DNA from: Pogostemon cablin
Taxonomy: Eukaryota; Streptophyta; Magnoliopsida; Lamiales; Lamiaceae
Assembly (NCBI GenBank): GCA_023678885.1
Contig: CM042994.1
Span: 18,509,073 to 18,573,072, forward strand
DNA length: 64,000 nt
Direction: 5' to 3'
Shown piece after piece: positions 11,579 through 22,871 of this stretch. The notes below the pieces were generated by a model. That model saw only the letters and a list, made by a program, of their open reading frames with translations, was not told the DNA's origin and ran no database searches. The translations under genes were made by a program, and so were the position numbers. Numbering within the stretch: position 1 is the first letter of the stretch; each line of letters starts with the position of its first letter.

Positions 11579-11754
11579 ACCTAACTGCCCTATGAATGGA
11601 ATTTCCAACCAACTTTAAAGGTTATGATCTTTTTTATCAAATCTAAAAAATGTGATTAAATTGTAAACCTAACTGCCCTATGAATGGAATTTCCAACCAA
11701 CTTTAAAGGTTATGATCTTTTTTATCAAATCTAAAAAATGTGATTAAATTGTAA
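11579..11754. repeat. Perfect 88-bp tandem duplication
   Basis: Bases 11,579-11,666 and 11,667-11,754 are identical by eye (units starting ACCTAACTGCCCTATG). Perfect identity implies a recent duplication. No coding content. Confidence 0.9.
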
Positions 11755-12000
11755 TTGAAATAAATATTGGGTTTTCTTTTTCAATTAACCCATTAATTAA
11801 AATGAAATAGACATTTAGTTAATTGTTCCTCGACACTCTAAAATCTACAAGAAGCAAATCAACATTACGAAATCTTCATCAGAATTGCAGAAATTGAAAT
11901 TTTAACACTTATTCTCTCAAAACATCCCAACTAAAATAAAATAAGATAAAAATAGAAGAAGTAAATTATAAAATATAAATAATATAGCATTTTTAAAATT

Positions 12001-12131
12001 TCTCCAACGATAAATAAAAATTAAATAATAAAAAAATTCCCAATTTTATGATTTTTTCTTTTTCATTTCTCCAACGATAAATAAAAATTAAATAATAAAA
12101 AAATTCCCTATTGTATGATTTTTTTTCTTTT
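12001..12131. repeat. 67-bp tandem duplication
   Basis: Two copies begin TCTCCAACGATAAATAAAAA at 12,001 and 12,068 and differ at a few positions near the end. The surrounding 11,755-13,080 is AT-rich with no gene I can support. Confidence 0.8.
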
Positions 12132-13089
12132 TCCAACATTTCTAGAACACAATGAATTGTCATTGTCAAAATTCATAACAGTGTCTAAACTCAAAATGTC
12201 TTCATTTCAATTTCTTCAGTTATAACAAACTAGTATAGTACCTGCTAATTACTATTAGAGAAATTTTATTTTAAATTTGAAATATTTTGTTTAATAAAAT
12301 AAATATATTAATATATTAAAACAAATTATTTTGTACACCCGAATGTATGGTGCACCCACATTCAAAATGTATATATTAATGAATTAAAAAATATGGAGTA
12401 TGTATTAATGAACAAAAACTAAACTTATTAGTGAAATTTTTATTAACTTTTTGAATGTAAAATGGAATATAATAAAAGTTATAAATTTATAATTAAGAAA
12501 AACATATACAATATTAATAAAAATTGCTACATATATAGGTGCATAGGTGCACATGTGCATCCAAAAGCAAAATATCAACTCATATATTATTAGTTAAATA
12601 CGCTCATATATTACAAAAAAGCTTTATAATTAATATTGGATGTTTTTTTTAATAAAAATAACATTTTTTTCTTCTAATTTAAATTAATAGATATTCTATA
12701 TACTCTGGAATACAAATTAAAAATCTATGCACTCTTTCTATGAGTCATTTTCAGTAATACTTTTATTTTTAAAAAGTAATTTTTTATATATAAGAGAGGA
12801 TAATAAGTGATTAATGGTGAAAAAAATACATTAATTAATAATACAAGAGTGGGCCTTATGTGAAACCGTGTCACGGATCTCTTTACACGAGATGGAGCTC
12901 CATCTAAATAATTTGAACTTGGCGCGCTGTGATCAACGCTAATTATTAGTTTAATTAAAAGACGTTATTGGCCATTGCATCCATGCGTTGTTATTTTTTT
13001 CTTTTTCTCTCTTCCAGTTTGATTTTTGTTTTCAAATTAATTAAAATGATCTTTTATGCAATATTATTTAATATGAAATTAGTAAATAA

Positions 13090-13660
13090 ATACATAGAAT
13101 GAATATCACTTTTCATAGATCAAAATTTACTTTTTATTAAAAATATCACCACCTTTTATCCGTTTCACAAATTGTTTATAAAATAATTTTATTGAATAGT
13201 TATCATTTTTTAATGATTAAGTATCACTTTCTACTAAAAATATTATTACTTTTTATCCGTCCTACAATTTATTTTTGAGATAGTTAATTAATTGGACTAT
13301 TATTATAAAAAATGTTCATGTATCACTTTTCTTAAGTTAGATATCAATTTTTATTAAAATATTATTATTTTTTATTTGTCTCATGAGATCCTTTTATGAG
13401 ATTGCTCATCACTTTTTCTTGATTAAGTATCATTTTTTATTAAAAATATTGTCACTTTTTATCCGGCTAGAGATCCTTTTATGAGATTGCTTATCACTTT
13501 TTCTTGATTAAATATCATTTTTTATTAAAAATATTATTTCTTTTTATCCGACTCATAAAATACTTATGTAAAATTATATCACTTTTTTTTAAATTAAGTA
13601 TTACATTTATAAAAAAATATTACCACTTTTTACCGTCATATAAAATTATTTGTGTAAAAC
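13090..13660. repeat. Degenerate tandem array (about 100-120 bp unit)
   Basis: About five to six imperfect units share the order TATCA(C/T)TTTTT, TTTTTATTAAAAATATT, CACTTTTTATCCG and a GAGAT/TTTATGAGAT word. The best-preserved pair is 13,384-13,475 against 13,468-13,560. Open frames here are low-complexity and not genes. Confidence 0.6.
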
Positions 13661-13708
13661 AATTTTCACTGAAAAAAAAGTACTTATAAAAAATACAGTA
13701 TCTTTTAA

Positions 13709-13982
13709 GAGACACTCTCTTATAAGACGTGTTATTTGTAAGACGGGTGTTAGACGGGTCGACCCATCATTAAAGTATATATATAAAGTATGCTTATTTG
13801 CAGTTTAAGTATGTGATAAATCATATTATAACACGCTAAAATCATACTTTAATGTCTAATCCAATACACTTTAGACAACATACTTTAACGACCATTAAAT
13901 ATATTTTATCTAAATAATATATATACTTTAACATGTCTCATAAATCGTCTCACGTAAGTAAGGTCTCACAAGAGACTTTGTC
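13709..13982. mobile_element. MULE-type MITE (family GACAAAGTCTCTTGTGAGAC), copy A
   Basis: The left end GACACTCTCTTATAAGACG and right end GTCTCACAAGAGACTTTGTC match the two better-preserved copies at 22.2-22.8 kb, including the internal AAAGTATGCTTATT and ATCATATTATAACA(C/T)GCTAAAATCATACTTTAATG blocks. The flanking duplication is decayed. Confidence 0.65.
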
Positions 13983-14040
13983 ATTTTTAATTAACGTGAA
14001 GTTTTTTTTTTCTTTCAAAAATTGAAAGGCAAAGACTTGT

Positions 14041-14263
14041 GTGAGACCGTCTCACGTAAGCCCTTACGGAGACGGCTAGAAAGTGATAACTTTTATTAAG
14101 AAAAGTGATAATAAATTAATAAAAAGTGATAATGCTATTTTATGAACAATTTATAATATAAATAAAAAGTGATAAAATTTTATAGCGAAAGTGATAATGT
14201 TTTATAGCGAAAGTGATAACTATTTTAAAAAGTGAAAAATAGTCTCACGTGAGACGGTCTCAC
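14041..14263. mobile_element. Short MITE with palindromic ends (GTGAGACCGTCTCAC)
   Basis: Both ends carry the 15-bp palindrome GTGAGAC(C/G)GTCTCAC (14,041-14,055 and 14,249-14,263). The interior repeats GTGATAA/AAAGTGATAA words. A related degraded relic lies at about 31,100-31,225 in an intron of the RGLG gene. Non-coding. Confidence 0.55.
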
Positions 14264-14799
14264 GCATAGACCATCAATTATTCACCGTTTAATGAAAGTG
14301 CCCATAATTAGTTAAATTAATCACCGAAAATTATTCGCTTACTCGCTTACATCAATTCTCAAGCGGGTTATTTTTTTGGATTTGGTGGATCCGTCTCACA
14401 TAATAAGATATGTGAGATGGTCTCGTACAACTTTTGGCATAGTGCAAAGGGTGTAAGAATAAGAAGTATACATAAACATTTTCATCAATATAATATTTGA
14501 CTTCAAAGGAAGAACCACTTGTTTTTGGAGCGTGCTCAATAAAATTTTAACATTTATAATATAGTTAAATTAGTTTATATTAATTTTATAAGGCTTCAGA
14601 TCATTATGTTAAATGTACTCTGTTTTTTTGTTTATAACTTGTAAAATCTTATTTAAAGATCTATAAAAATCCTTCTTTTCAAATGGAGTATGTCATATCT
14701 CATGTTAAGAATAAATTGAAATATTTTGATATTATTTGAAGAAACTTATGCTTGGATTAGTAGAAGGTATCCCCTCTTCCATTGCAATTGCAATTGCAG

Positions 14800-14992
14800 C
14801 CATCATATGAAGTTACAAAACACATCTAGGGGTAAGGGTAAGGCTTCGGAGAGAGACTACTTCACATTCGTTAAGATGGCTTCCGTTACGACCATCATCG
14901 CAGACGATGGTAGGGAAATAGACATGTTTTTCATAGGTGAAGATGTAGTGAGTGAGAGCTCGGGAGTGGACTCATGTGTCTCTACTATTTAG
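14800..14992 (+). CDS. Unrecognised small ORF or terminal exon at the MULE insertion point
   Basis: An open frame with more balanced composition than its surroundings follows a possible 3' splice site (CAATTGCAG ending at 14,799), or starts at the ATG at 14,807. It would encode about 61 residues ending REIDMFFIGEDVVSESSGVDSCVSTI. I do not recognise it. Its stop codon lies exactly at the MULE junction: the target duplication CTACTATTTA plus the first MULE base gives TAG, and before insertion the same position would read TAA. It may be a relic exon, or chance. Confidence 0.2.
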
Positions 14993-15532
14993 AGAAAATT
15001 GCAAAACTGGTCCCGCTCGTCACGGTCCCATTTGGTTTTAGTCCCAAAAGTCTTGACTTTGGTCCCAAACCTTTTTTCTTCGGCAAAAGTAGTCCCGCTG
15101 ATTTTTTTTTGCAATATTAACCCCAAGGCCATCAAATGTTAACGGAATGGCTCACGTGGCCGTTAGGCTTATAAACATCACGTGATACCCCAAACGACCC
15201 AAAACTGAATCCCTAATTTCCCCTCTCAAATTGCTTCGCGCACTGCGCTGTTGTTAACGTCGAAGGCCGCTCCTCATTTCAGACACAGCTCGTGCGCCGC
15301 TCCGTCGAATTCCTCTCTCATCTCGCCATTCCCGTTGGAATTTCAATTGACAAGGCAGCACGACGTTTCCGTTGGAGTTTCAACATCACAAATCAATTTC
15401 TTCCCAAATTGTAGATGAACCCTAATCCATAATCCCCAAAATTGAGTGCGTTGTAATTCCCTCCCTTCACTAATCAATTTCTTCCCGTCGAATCCCGTGC
15501 TCGTCTCAACAATTTGCAGTATCGATAGCACA

Positions 15533-18500
15533 ATGTGGCGAAAAAAATTCCTTGTTCAATTCTCGGCTCCAGATTATGGTAAGTCAATCTTTCTGCTTCT
15601 ATTCTACTTCGCACATACTCACACACCATTTTCAAAAAAAAATACAGTAGGGTTGAATTCCTCGTTCTGTATGTTGGGTGGTGGTGATGAATCAATACAG
15701 TAGGATTGAATTCTGGTCAAACATAGGACACAAACGGGGAGTGTTAAGAAAGGGGGATTTATCCTACTTGTTAATTAATTTAATCCCTTAATTGTTTCCT
15801 TACTAAGCTAATCTCACAATATGGAGTACTCTGTAATTTTGAAACTACAACCAATTGATGCCAAAGCAGCCAAATTTGATTTTGAGTAGGAAGTTTAATT
15901 TATCCTTGGATTTTAATTTATATACTGATATTATATGCATGGTTTTAGAGTAGGAAGTTATTGTGATAGAAACATGGTTAATATTTCTTATTCATTTATT
16001 TATTTTAAATACATGCAGGATAAATTTTAAACATGGTTAATACTTATGGATCAATTTTATGCTTACAAGAAACTACATGCTTCTTACTTTTTAAATTTTA
16101 TTAATCTTTTTGATGAGTGTACTATATATTGTGACTAACAGGTATGTTTTGTTTTAGGTAATTCTTTGAATCTGTATACTATTAAGTTGCATCATGGTGG
16201 AATGATGATTGGGAATACCATAGATAATTTTGAGTATATTGGAGGGACAATAAGTACATATGATTTTGTCAACTGTTCCAAGGTCGATTTAGGATATCTT
16301 GACAGGATGTGTGAACAGTTAGGATATGTTGGGAGTAAAAAGTACTTTGGAATGAGAAAAGATGGAAAATTGGACATAGTTGATAGTGTATTTGATATTG
16401 ATAGGTGTTTTAATGCTGCAAAGAATATGATATGTACTATGTTCCTTAATGCTTTAAGATCAGAAGATTTTATGGGTGATGATACTGACATTGAGGGGGA
16501 GGCAGAGTACTATGAAGATGCACAAATTAGTAGAAAAAAAGATGTGGTGGAAGTTATTGGTGGAGACAGAATTGAAGAAGAACCAATGGAAAACTTGAGT
16601 GGAAAAAGAGATATAGTGCGAATGGAGCCAATGGATAAAGATGTTAATGATGATGATTCAGAAGAGGATGATGAATTCGCATACAAGGAAGATAGTGTTG
16701 ATGACATTCTTGATGATATCATGTTTGATGAAAACATTGACAATGAAGTAGAGTGGGCTGGTTAAGGCTGCGTTGATAAAACAGTTGCATCTTCTTCCAG
16801 TGAAGAAGAGTACCTAGACAATGAAGAAGACTTTGACAGTGTTGAGGATGATTCTGAAGCAGATGATGATAATTCTAGGAATCTTGATTTGGTTTTCAAG
16901 GAATCTCAAGTGAGAAATCCTAGTTTCTACATAGAGCAAATTTTCGCAACGAAAATATTATTTAAGGAGGCTATGACACACCACAGTATTAAGACAGGTA
17001 GATCATTGTGCTTTTCAAAGAATGATGCTCGCAGAATCTATGCAAGGTGTAAACAAGAAGGTTGTGATTGGAGGATTAATGCATTGAAAATGGCTGATAA
17101 AGAAGGGTTTTAGATTAGAGAATATAATCCAGATCACTCATGTGCTCGGAAGCATACTGTTGATAATGTAAAATCAGCTTGGTTGGCGAAGAGATTTGAG
17201 GACCATTTCAGAACTGATCCCAAGCAGAGTAGCAAAGGCTTTAAGCATTTAGCATCGAAGAAGATAGGGTGTCATGTTTCTCCCTATCAATCATATAGAG
17301 AAAAATTGTTGGCTTTGAAGAATATTAACGGTGATAACAGTGAGCAATACACAAAGCTCTGGGATTATGCTAAAACATTGACTGAAAAAATCTCAACTCA
17401 ACTGTGGTATTGAAAGTGGACAACACACCTGATGGCAACAGATTCAGCAAAATTTACATTTGCTTGGGTGCACTAAAGCAGGGATTCAAGAATTGGTGCA
17501 GACCATGGATTGGTGTGGACGCTTGCCACCTAAAAGGTCTTACCAATGGAGTTCTAATGACTGCAGTAGGCATGGATCCAAACAATGATCCATATCCCTT
17601 AGCATATGCTGTTGTTGGGAGTGAAACTAAATAAGCTTGGAGTGGTTCCTGCAGCTATTAAAGGAAGATTTGTTAGATGGAAATCAGAGTCTATATACTT
17701 TTATGTCAGACAAGCAGAAGGGGTTGATTCCAGCATTTGAGAGTGTATTGCCTGGGGTTGAGCATAGGTTTTGTGTAAGGCATTTACATGGTAACATGAA
17801 GAAAGCTGGGTACAGGAGTGATGCGTTTAAAAAGTTGTTGTGGGCTGTGGCAAAGACTACCACTATCTCTAACTTTGACACAACAATGAACAAAGTTGGA
17901 GATAAGGATCCTAGATGTTTAGTGTGGCTAAAAGAAAAACCTCCATCTCAGTAGTCGAGGTCACATTTTGGTGTTTTTTCCAAGTGTGATACCCTTGTGA
18001 ATAACATGTGTGAGATATTTAACAATGTTTTAGTTGAAGCAAGATCTAAGCCAATCTTGACCATGTTAGAATGGATACGAGAATACATGATGTCAAGGCT
18101 TCAAAAAAACAGAGATGCTTGTGAAAGGAAATGGGAGGGCCAAAAAATATGTGGGCGGATAAGAGCATTAGTGTATGATGCTATGAAGAGAAGCAAAGAT
18201 TGTATCCCTTCCAAATCCAATGAGTACAACTATGAGGTAATAAGTTTTGATGGAAAGAAGTACGCTGTTGACTTGAAAGCATACACTTGTGATTGCAGAT
18301 TGTGGGAGTTGTCCGGCATCCCCTGTAAGCATGCAATCAGTGCAATATGTGCGCAAGGTCATGATGTGGAAGATTATGTCAACAAGTGCTATTCTGTGGC
18401 CACATACATGGAAGTTTATCGAACGTCTATCAGCCCAATGAATGAAGAAGAGTTATGGTCTAAGACAGGGTACATTCCACCATTGCCACCAAATTTTGGT

Positions 18501-19567
18501 AAAAGGAAAAGAAAGGGTAGACTGGAGAGCAAAAGGAGTGCAGGAGCAGATGAAATTGGAGGGAAGAGAACAAGAGGTGTCTAAAGAATGCCAAGGCAAT
18601 CATTTAAAGTTACTTGCAAAAACTGTGGTGAAAAGGGACACAATCAAAAAGGTTGTTCATTGAAGAAGGTTGCTACTAGTTTATTAGATGAGTTGGATCA
18701 ATTTGATGAGGTTGAGGTTGTTTATGAACAAGAAAGAGAAGGTGAACCACGAGCACGATCAACTGAACCATGTACTGAGCCAGTAGAGATGACACAATCT
18801 GATGATTGTCCACCAATGACACAGGATGATGAAGTTCATCAGTCTGATATAGACCCTATCAACGTAAGTAATTTGTACTTATGTTCTTATATTCATTATG
18901 TTATAGTGTTGAATACATCATAATTATTTTTGTATTATTATTTAGACTGAATCTCATGCTACGAGTGATAGACCTACAACAAGAAGAGGAAGACAAGCTC
19001 TGGTAATATTTTTATTTAAGTAGATTATGTTCATATATAGATATTTATATTCGTATTATTCTTTTTTAATTAAGGGAAAGAGGAAGTTGAGTGCTCGTAG
19101 TGCAAGACCAAAGGCTGCTGCCAAAAAATCTACTGAAATTGAAGTGACTGTGATTGGGGTACATATTTAATTAAAAGTAATAATTTTGTTTGAGCCTATT
19201 GATTTTTATTACTTATTTACATGTGTGAATTTTGAAAATAGATGGCAGAAGACATTTGTAGCCAAGGTCCATCTGGAGTGAAGTTTAGGGTTCCTCCACC
19301 AATGGCTTTTCATCCACATAATTTCATTGGAGGTCAGGTGCAATTTGGGGGTGCAAGCACTAGTAAGTCAGGCACGCACACAACACTTCTCAGTCCAAAT
19401 ACATTCATTGGATGCAATGTAAATGTAGGTGGTCAAAGTAGCAAGGAAGATGGTATGAAAATCATAGAAAAAGGGGGTAAGAAGTTGTGACTATTAATAC
19501 TCTTACGAAGACATCTAAGTTGAATAAAAAGGCTGCACAAAACAGTAAAAAACAGGGGAAGAAGTAG
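15533..19567 (+). pseudogene. MULE transposase (mudrA-like), disrupted
   Basis: A plausible exon structure is 15,533-15,578, 16,158-18,863, 18,946-19,002, 19,075-19,158 and 19,242 onward; all introns are GT-AG and phases agree. Domains in order: PB1-like N-terminus (FLVQFSAPDYG then LYTIKLHHGG), acidic spacer, MULE DNA-binding region (IYARCKQEGCDWRINA, YNPDHSC), DDE core with GVDACHLKG (Asp codon 17,518), FMSDKQKGL (Asp 17,709) and NNMCEIFNN (Glu 18,012), SWIM finger CDCRLWELSGIPCKH (18,290s), CCHC knuckle CKNCGEKGHNQKGC, and a basic AT-hook-like tail. Breaks: stops at 16,763, 17,111, 17,952 and 18,582, and frame changes near 17,385-17,390 (A run), near 17,625-17,640 and possibly near 19,475. 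The catalytic triad survives, but no intact protein can be made. Confidence 0.9.
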
Positions 19568-20011
19568 TTGGTTGCTACTTTATTGAATTTTTTATGAATG
19601 TTGAACTATGTTTAACTGTTTGTTGATTTATGTTGATTCAGACTATGATTTAGGATGTTGGTAAGAACTATGTTGGTTGTAACTGATTGTCCAGAACTAT
19701 GTTCACATGTTTTTTGTTTTATGTTGCTTATGATCTTATGTGATTGTATTGGTGTTAAATTGTATTGTGATGGATAATTTTGTTGAACTATGACAGTAGA
19801 ATGTCATAAAACATTAGGCTTCATACATTCATACATTACATAACACATTATGCTTCATACATTAGCCTTCCATACTAGCATTTATACGTAATACAAAATA
19901 GAAGGTCATACATGATTATCATAGGATAATATTCTACTTGGCGAATAACCCTCGGACAATGATAGGAGCCCAAGACACCAATATAATTATGATAAGAAAT
20001 TTTTTCAGCAT

Positions 20012-20362
20012 TCAAATCTGATGAACATCTTCCTCCAACCGCTTCACTTGTTTAGCCATTTCATCAACTCTTTGTGCTGTGCCCTTTAGCGTAGTAGCTA
20101 ACTCCAAGTTTTCAAATACCAAATTGTCAATCCTAGTAAGCATAAGAGGGAATTGAGCATGGCCAGTCAATTCATACTGATCAGCCCAAAGAAATAAATC
20201 GCAACCAGTACCGTTCAAGGACTCGGGACAGGTATGAAACAATCTACCAAAGCTCCTTGCCTTTTGTGAAACGTACGTACGGGTGGCTTTTCCACAATAG
20301 CAAACTAGGTATTGCTTATTCTTTTGTGTGGATGATTCGGAGGAAGATGACATTTTTCTCAT
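20012..20362 (-). CDS. GRF-type zinc-finger protein carried by the MULE
   Basis: An intact 116-residue ORF from the ATG at 20,362. After a Ser-rich start it has a GRF-type zinc finger at about residues 20-65 (YLVCYCGKATRTYVSQ, GRLFHTCPESLNGTGCDLFLWAD), then a C-terminal heptad-like segment (VFENLELATTLKG...VDEMAKQVKRLEEDVHQI) likely to form a coiled coil. GRF fingers are thought to bind nucleic acid; short GRF/coiled-coil ORFs occur near one end of many plant MULEs, where their role is unclear. It lies convergent with the transposase. Unlike the transposase it has no stop or frameshift. It could also be a captured host gene fragment. Confidence 0.75.
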   Translation of the reverse strand: MRKMSSSSESSTQKNKQYLVCYCGKATRTYVSQKARSFGRLFHTCPESLNGTGCDLFLWADQYELTGHAQFPLMLTRIDNLVFENLELATTLKGTAQRVDEMAKQVKRLEEDVHQI

Positions 20363-20755
20363 TCTCTTCTTCTCTTCTTCTTCTCTTTTATCTTCTTTCT
20401 TCTATGTAATTTTGTTTTGTGATGGTAGGTGGGTTGTGGTTGAGTTGATTTATTAGGATATAATAGGGTGGGGTTAGGTATTAATTTGGGCGCCAAAAAT
20501 TTTTGCATTTTACCGCAAAAAAAAATTACAGGTGCTTTGGGACCAAAATTGCAAGATTTTGCAATTTTGGTCCCAATATTTAAGATTACATCCAGTGGGA
20601 CCAATACTGCTAACGGAAGTTAATGGGACAGTTGACGGTGGGATTACTTTTGCTAAAAAAAAAAAGGTTTGAGACCAAAATCAAGACTTTTGAGACCAAA
20701 ATCAAATGAGATCGTGACGGGCGGGACCAGTTTTGCAATTTTCTCCTACTATTTA

Positions 20756-21909
20756 ATATGAGTTTTTAACAACAGCATAAGACAGATTAAAGAACTCAGT
20801 TTCACTGAAAGAATCCAGTTTAATTGAAAAGAACGTAATTCATTCCATAATATACAAAATTGAAAGAATCTAGTTGAGAAGTACGTGTGGTTGAAAAGAA
20901 CAAGATGAAAGAATCCAGTTGAGAAGAACGTAGCCCTTGGTAATTAATTAAATTGCTTACAGTTTTTTTAATGGCTATTTTTTATCTCTCTCTTTTTTAT
21001 TTTGATAAAGAAAATGTAACAGTGATTCATATATATGATTATTTTATTCTTTTTTAGGGTTTTTATATATTTAGCGTACGTATATTTATATATTTAACAT
21101 ATGTATATTTTTAAAAGAAATGTAGTTAGAAAAAATCTTAGCATTATCACTTTTTATTATAAAAATTATCATTTTTTATGGAGGTCTTGCGCAAATATTT
21201 TTCATATCAAGATTCAATAAGTATTCTATAATAATTCGAAATTTCTAATATAATTTAATTCATGATAAATATTCTTCCATCCTCAAATTAAAACCCACTA
21301 AAACTCTAAACTAATTCCTAGAAAGGTTTAATTTTAAAAATTCTTTTCTAGTTTATTATTTTTAATTTTACTTAAACTCATGCCCAAGTCTATGCCCAAG
21401 CCCCAATCTTAAGCCCAATTAAATTATTCATACATATAAAATAAATAGAATTTTTTTCATATAAAATTTTGAGTTTTTTTTCTTAGAAATATCTCGTTTA
21501 AAGGTTCACTTTTTATTTTCTTTCTCAACTAAAGATTTGTCCTAATTTTTTTTCTCTCAAATCCAATGCATTATATTGTAGAACGATAAAAAATATTATT
21601 TACAATAACATATATTCAATGTCATGATTTGATTTGTAAGTGTATAATTAATTTTTAATTTTTTTAAAAAAAATTATTTGTAATTTGAAATTAAAAAAAA
21701 ATCTTATTACAAGTCTTAAAAATAGAGATAAAAAGTAAAGATTCCGACAAAATTAAACAATTACACAAAATACTAAACTAAATTAACATAAGAACTTTTT
21801 TTTTAAAACTAATTTAAAGTGCAGAGGAATCAAATAAATTTTTAACTCAGCTATTTTTAATCATCATTGGAATTGATCCATAAAAAATCCAAAAGACAAT
21901 ACCATGATA
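20756..21909. other. AT-rich stretch, nothing recognised
   Basis: Sequence right of the MULE contains short AGAATCCAGTT/GAAAAGAACGT near-repeats (20,800-20,935) but no open frame of substance and no clear transposon ends. Confidence 0.5.
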
Positions 21910-22213
21910 CACTATTAAAAAAACTTTTTTTCTTTATCAACAAAATTTACCAACAAAATTCAATTTGTTGGTAATTAATAACGTTTTTCTTTTAGCAACT
22001 GAATATCAATTATCAATGGAATAATGGCTATTTACCAACGAAATCATTATATAAATTGCCAATAGTATTATTAAAAATGGATTACCAACGGAATTACTTA
22101 GCCAAACAGAATAAAATTTTTGTTGCTAAAAATTTACCAAACACCACTTTATCAATAAAAATTATCAAAGAATTTTGTTGTTAATTTGTTGATAAACCAA
22201 CTTAACAATGAAA
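21910..22213. mobile_element. CACTA-like terminal and subterminal region (partial)
   Basis: It starts CACTATTAAAAAAACTT, followed by repeated words of the ACCAACGAAATT/AATTTGTTGGT type in both orientations (for example ACCAACAAAATT and AATTTGTTGGT at 21,950-21,972), the layout of CACTA subterminal repeats. The same word type continues between the two MITEs (22,488-22,535). The opposite end is not visible and a 3-bp target duplication cannot be assigned, so this is a remnant or a tentative call. Confidence 0.35.
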
Positions 22214-22223
22214 TTAACGTTTT

Positions 22224-22477
22224 GACAAAGTCTTTTATGAGACGTTACTTACATGAAACGGGTTTGTGAGACGTGTTAAAGTATGTCTATTATTTAAATA
22301 AAGTATATTTAATGGTTGTTATAGTATATTTTCTAAAGTATGCTGGATTATGCCTTAAAGTATGATTTTAGCATGTTATAATATGATTTATTATTAACAT
22401 ACTTTAACTACAAATAAACATACTTTAGTGATGGATCGATCCGTCTTACAAATAACCCGTCTCACAAGAGAGTGTCC
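22224..22477. mobile_element. MULE-type MITE (family GACAAAGTCTCTTGTGAGAC), copy B
   Basis: The 254-bp element has ends GACAAAGTCTTTTATGAGACG and, inward from the right, GGACACTCTCTTGTGAGACGG. The flanks carry a perfect 10-bp duplication TTAACGTTTT (22,214-22,223 and 22,478-22,487). It is in opposite orientation to copies A and C. Confidence 0.8.
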
Positions 22478-22545
22478 TTAACGTTTTTACCAATATAAAT
22501 AATTTAACAATGAAATTATGGTTTTTATTAACAGAATATTTTATA

Positions 22546-22813
22546 AGACACTCTCTTGTGAAACGGGTCAACACATCACTAAAGTATGCTTATTGTATAT
22601 ATAAAGTATGCTTATTTATAGTTAAAGTAAGTTAATAATAAATCATATTATAACATGCTAAAATCATACTTTAATGCATAATAAGTATACTTTAGAAAAC
22701 ATATTTTAACTACAATTAAACATATTTATCTATACAATAAGCATACTTTAAATGATGGGTCGACTCGTTTCACACTGGTTTCACAAATAATCCGTCTTAC
22801 AAGAAACTTTGTC
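22546..22813. mobile_element. MULE-type MITE (family GACAAAGTCTCTTGTGAGAC), copy C
   Basis: The 268-bp element runs from AGACACTCTCTTGTG to AAGAAACTTTGTC with a perfect 10-bp flanking duplication ATATTTTATA (22,536-22,545 and 22,814-22,823). It shares internal blocks with copies A and B. Only 68 bp separates it from copy B. Confidence 0.8.
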
Positions 22814-22822
22814 ATATTTTAT

Positions 22823-22871
22823 ACTTCATCCGTCCCATTGAAAGGTAAGCACCTTGGGACGGAGGGAGTAT
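22823..22871. mobile_element. Minimal Stowaway hairpin
   Basis: ACTTCATCCGTCCCATTG and its inverse TTGGGACGGAGGGAGTA lie only about 15 bp apart, so this is nearly two Stowaway ends back to back. Probably an internally deleted MITE. Confidence 0.5.

Larger units (their letters stand above)
14992..20745 (+). mobile_element. MuDR-type MULE transposon, full length
   Basis: Both ends start GAGAAAATTGCAAAACTGG and form inverted repeats of 80 bp with about eight mismatches (14,992-15,071 and 20,666-20,745), with weaker similarity to about 110 bp. The flanks carry a perfect 10-bp direct repeat CTACTATTTA (14,982-14,991 and 20,746-20,755). The element is 5,754 bp and contains a decayed transposase gene on the plus strand and an intact GRF zinc-finger ORF on the minus strand near the right end, an arrangement I recall from other plant MULEs. 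The fairly well matched ends and perfect duplication suggest a modest age; the coding damage suggests it is now non-autonomous. Confidence 0.92.

Noticed and set aside
13504..13689. 61-codon open frame
   Set aside because: It follows the degenerate tandem array and is Lys/Ile/Leu/Phe low-complexity.
16192..16743. Antisense open frames opposite the MULE transposase
   Set aside because: Mirror frames of the transposase exon; Ser-rich content is the complement of its acidic codons.
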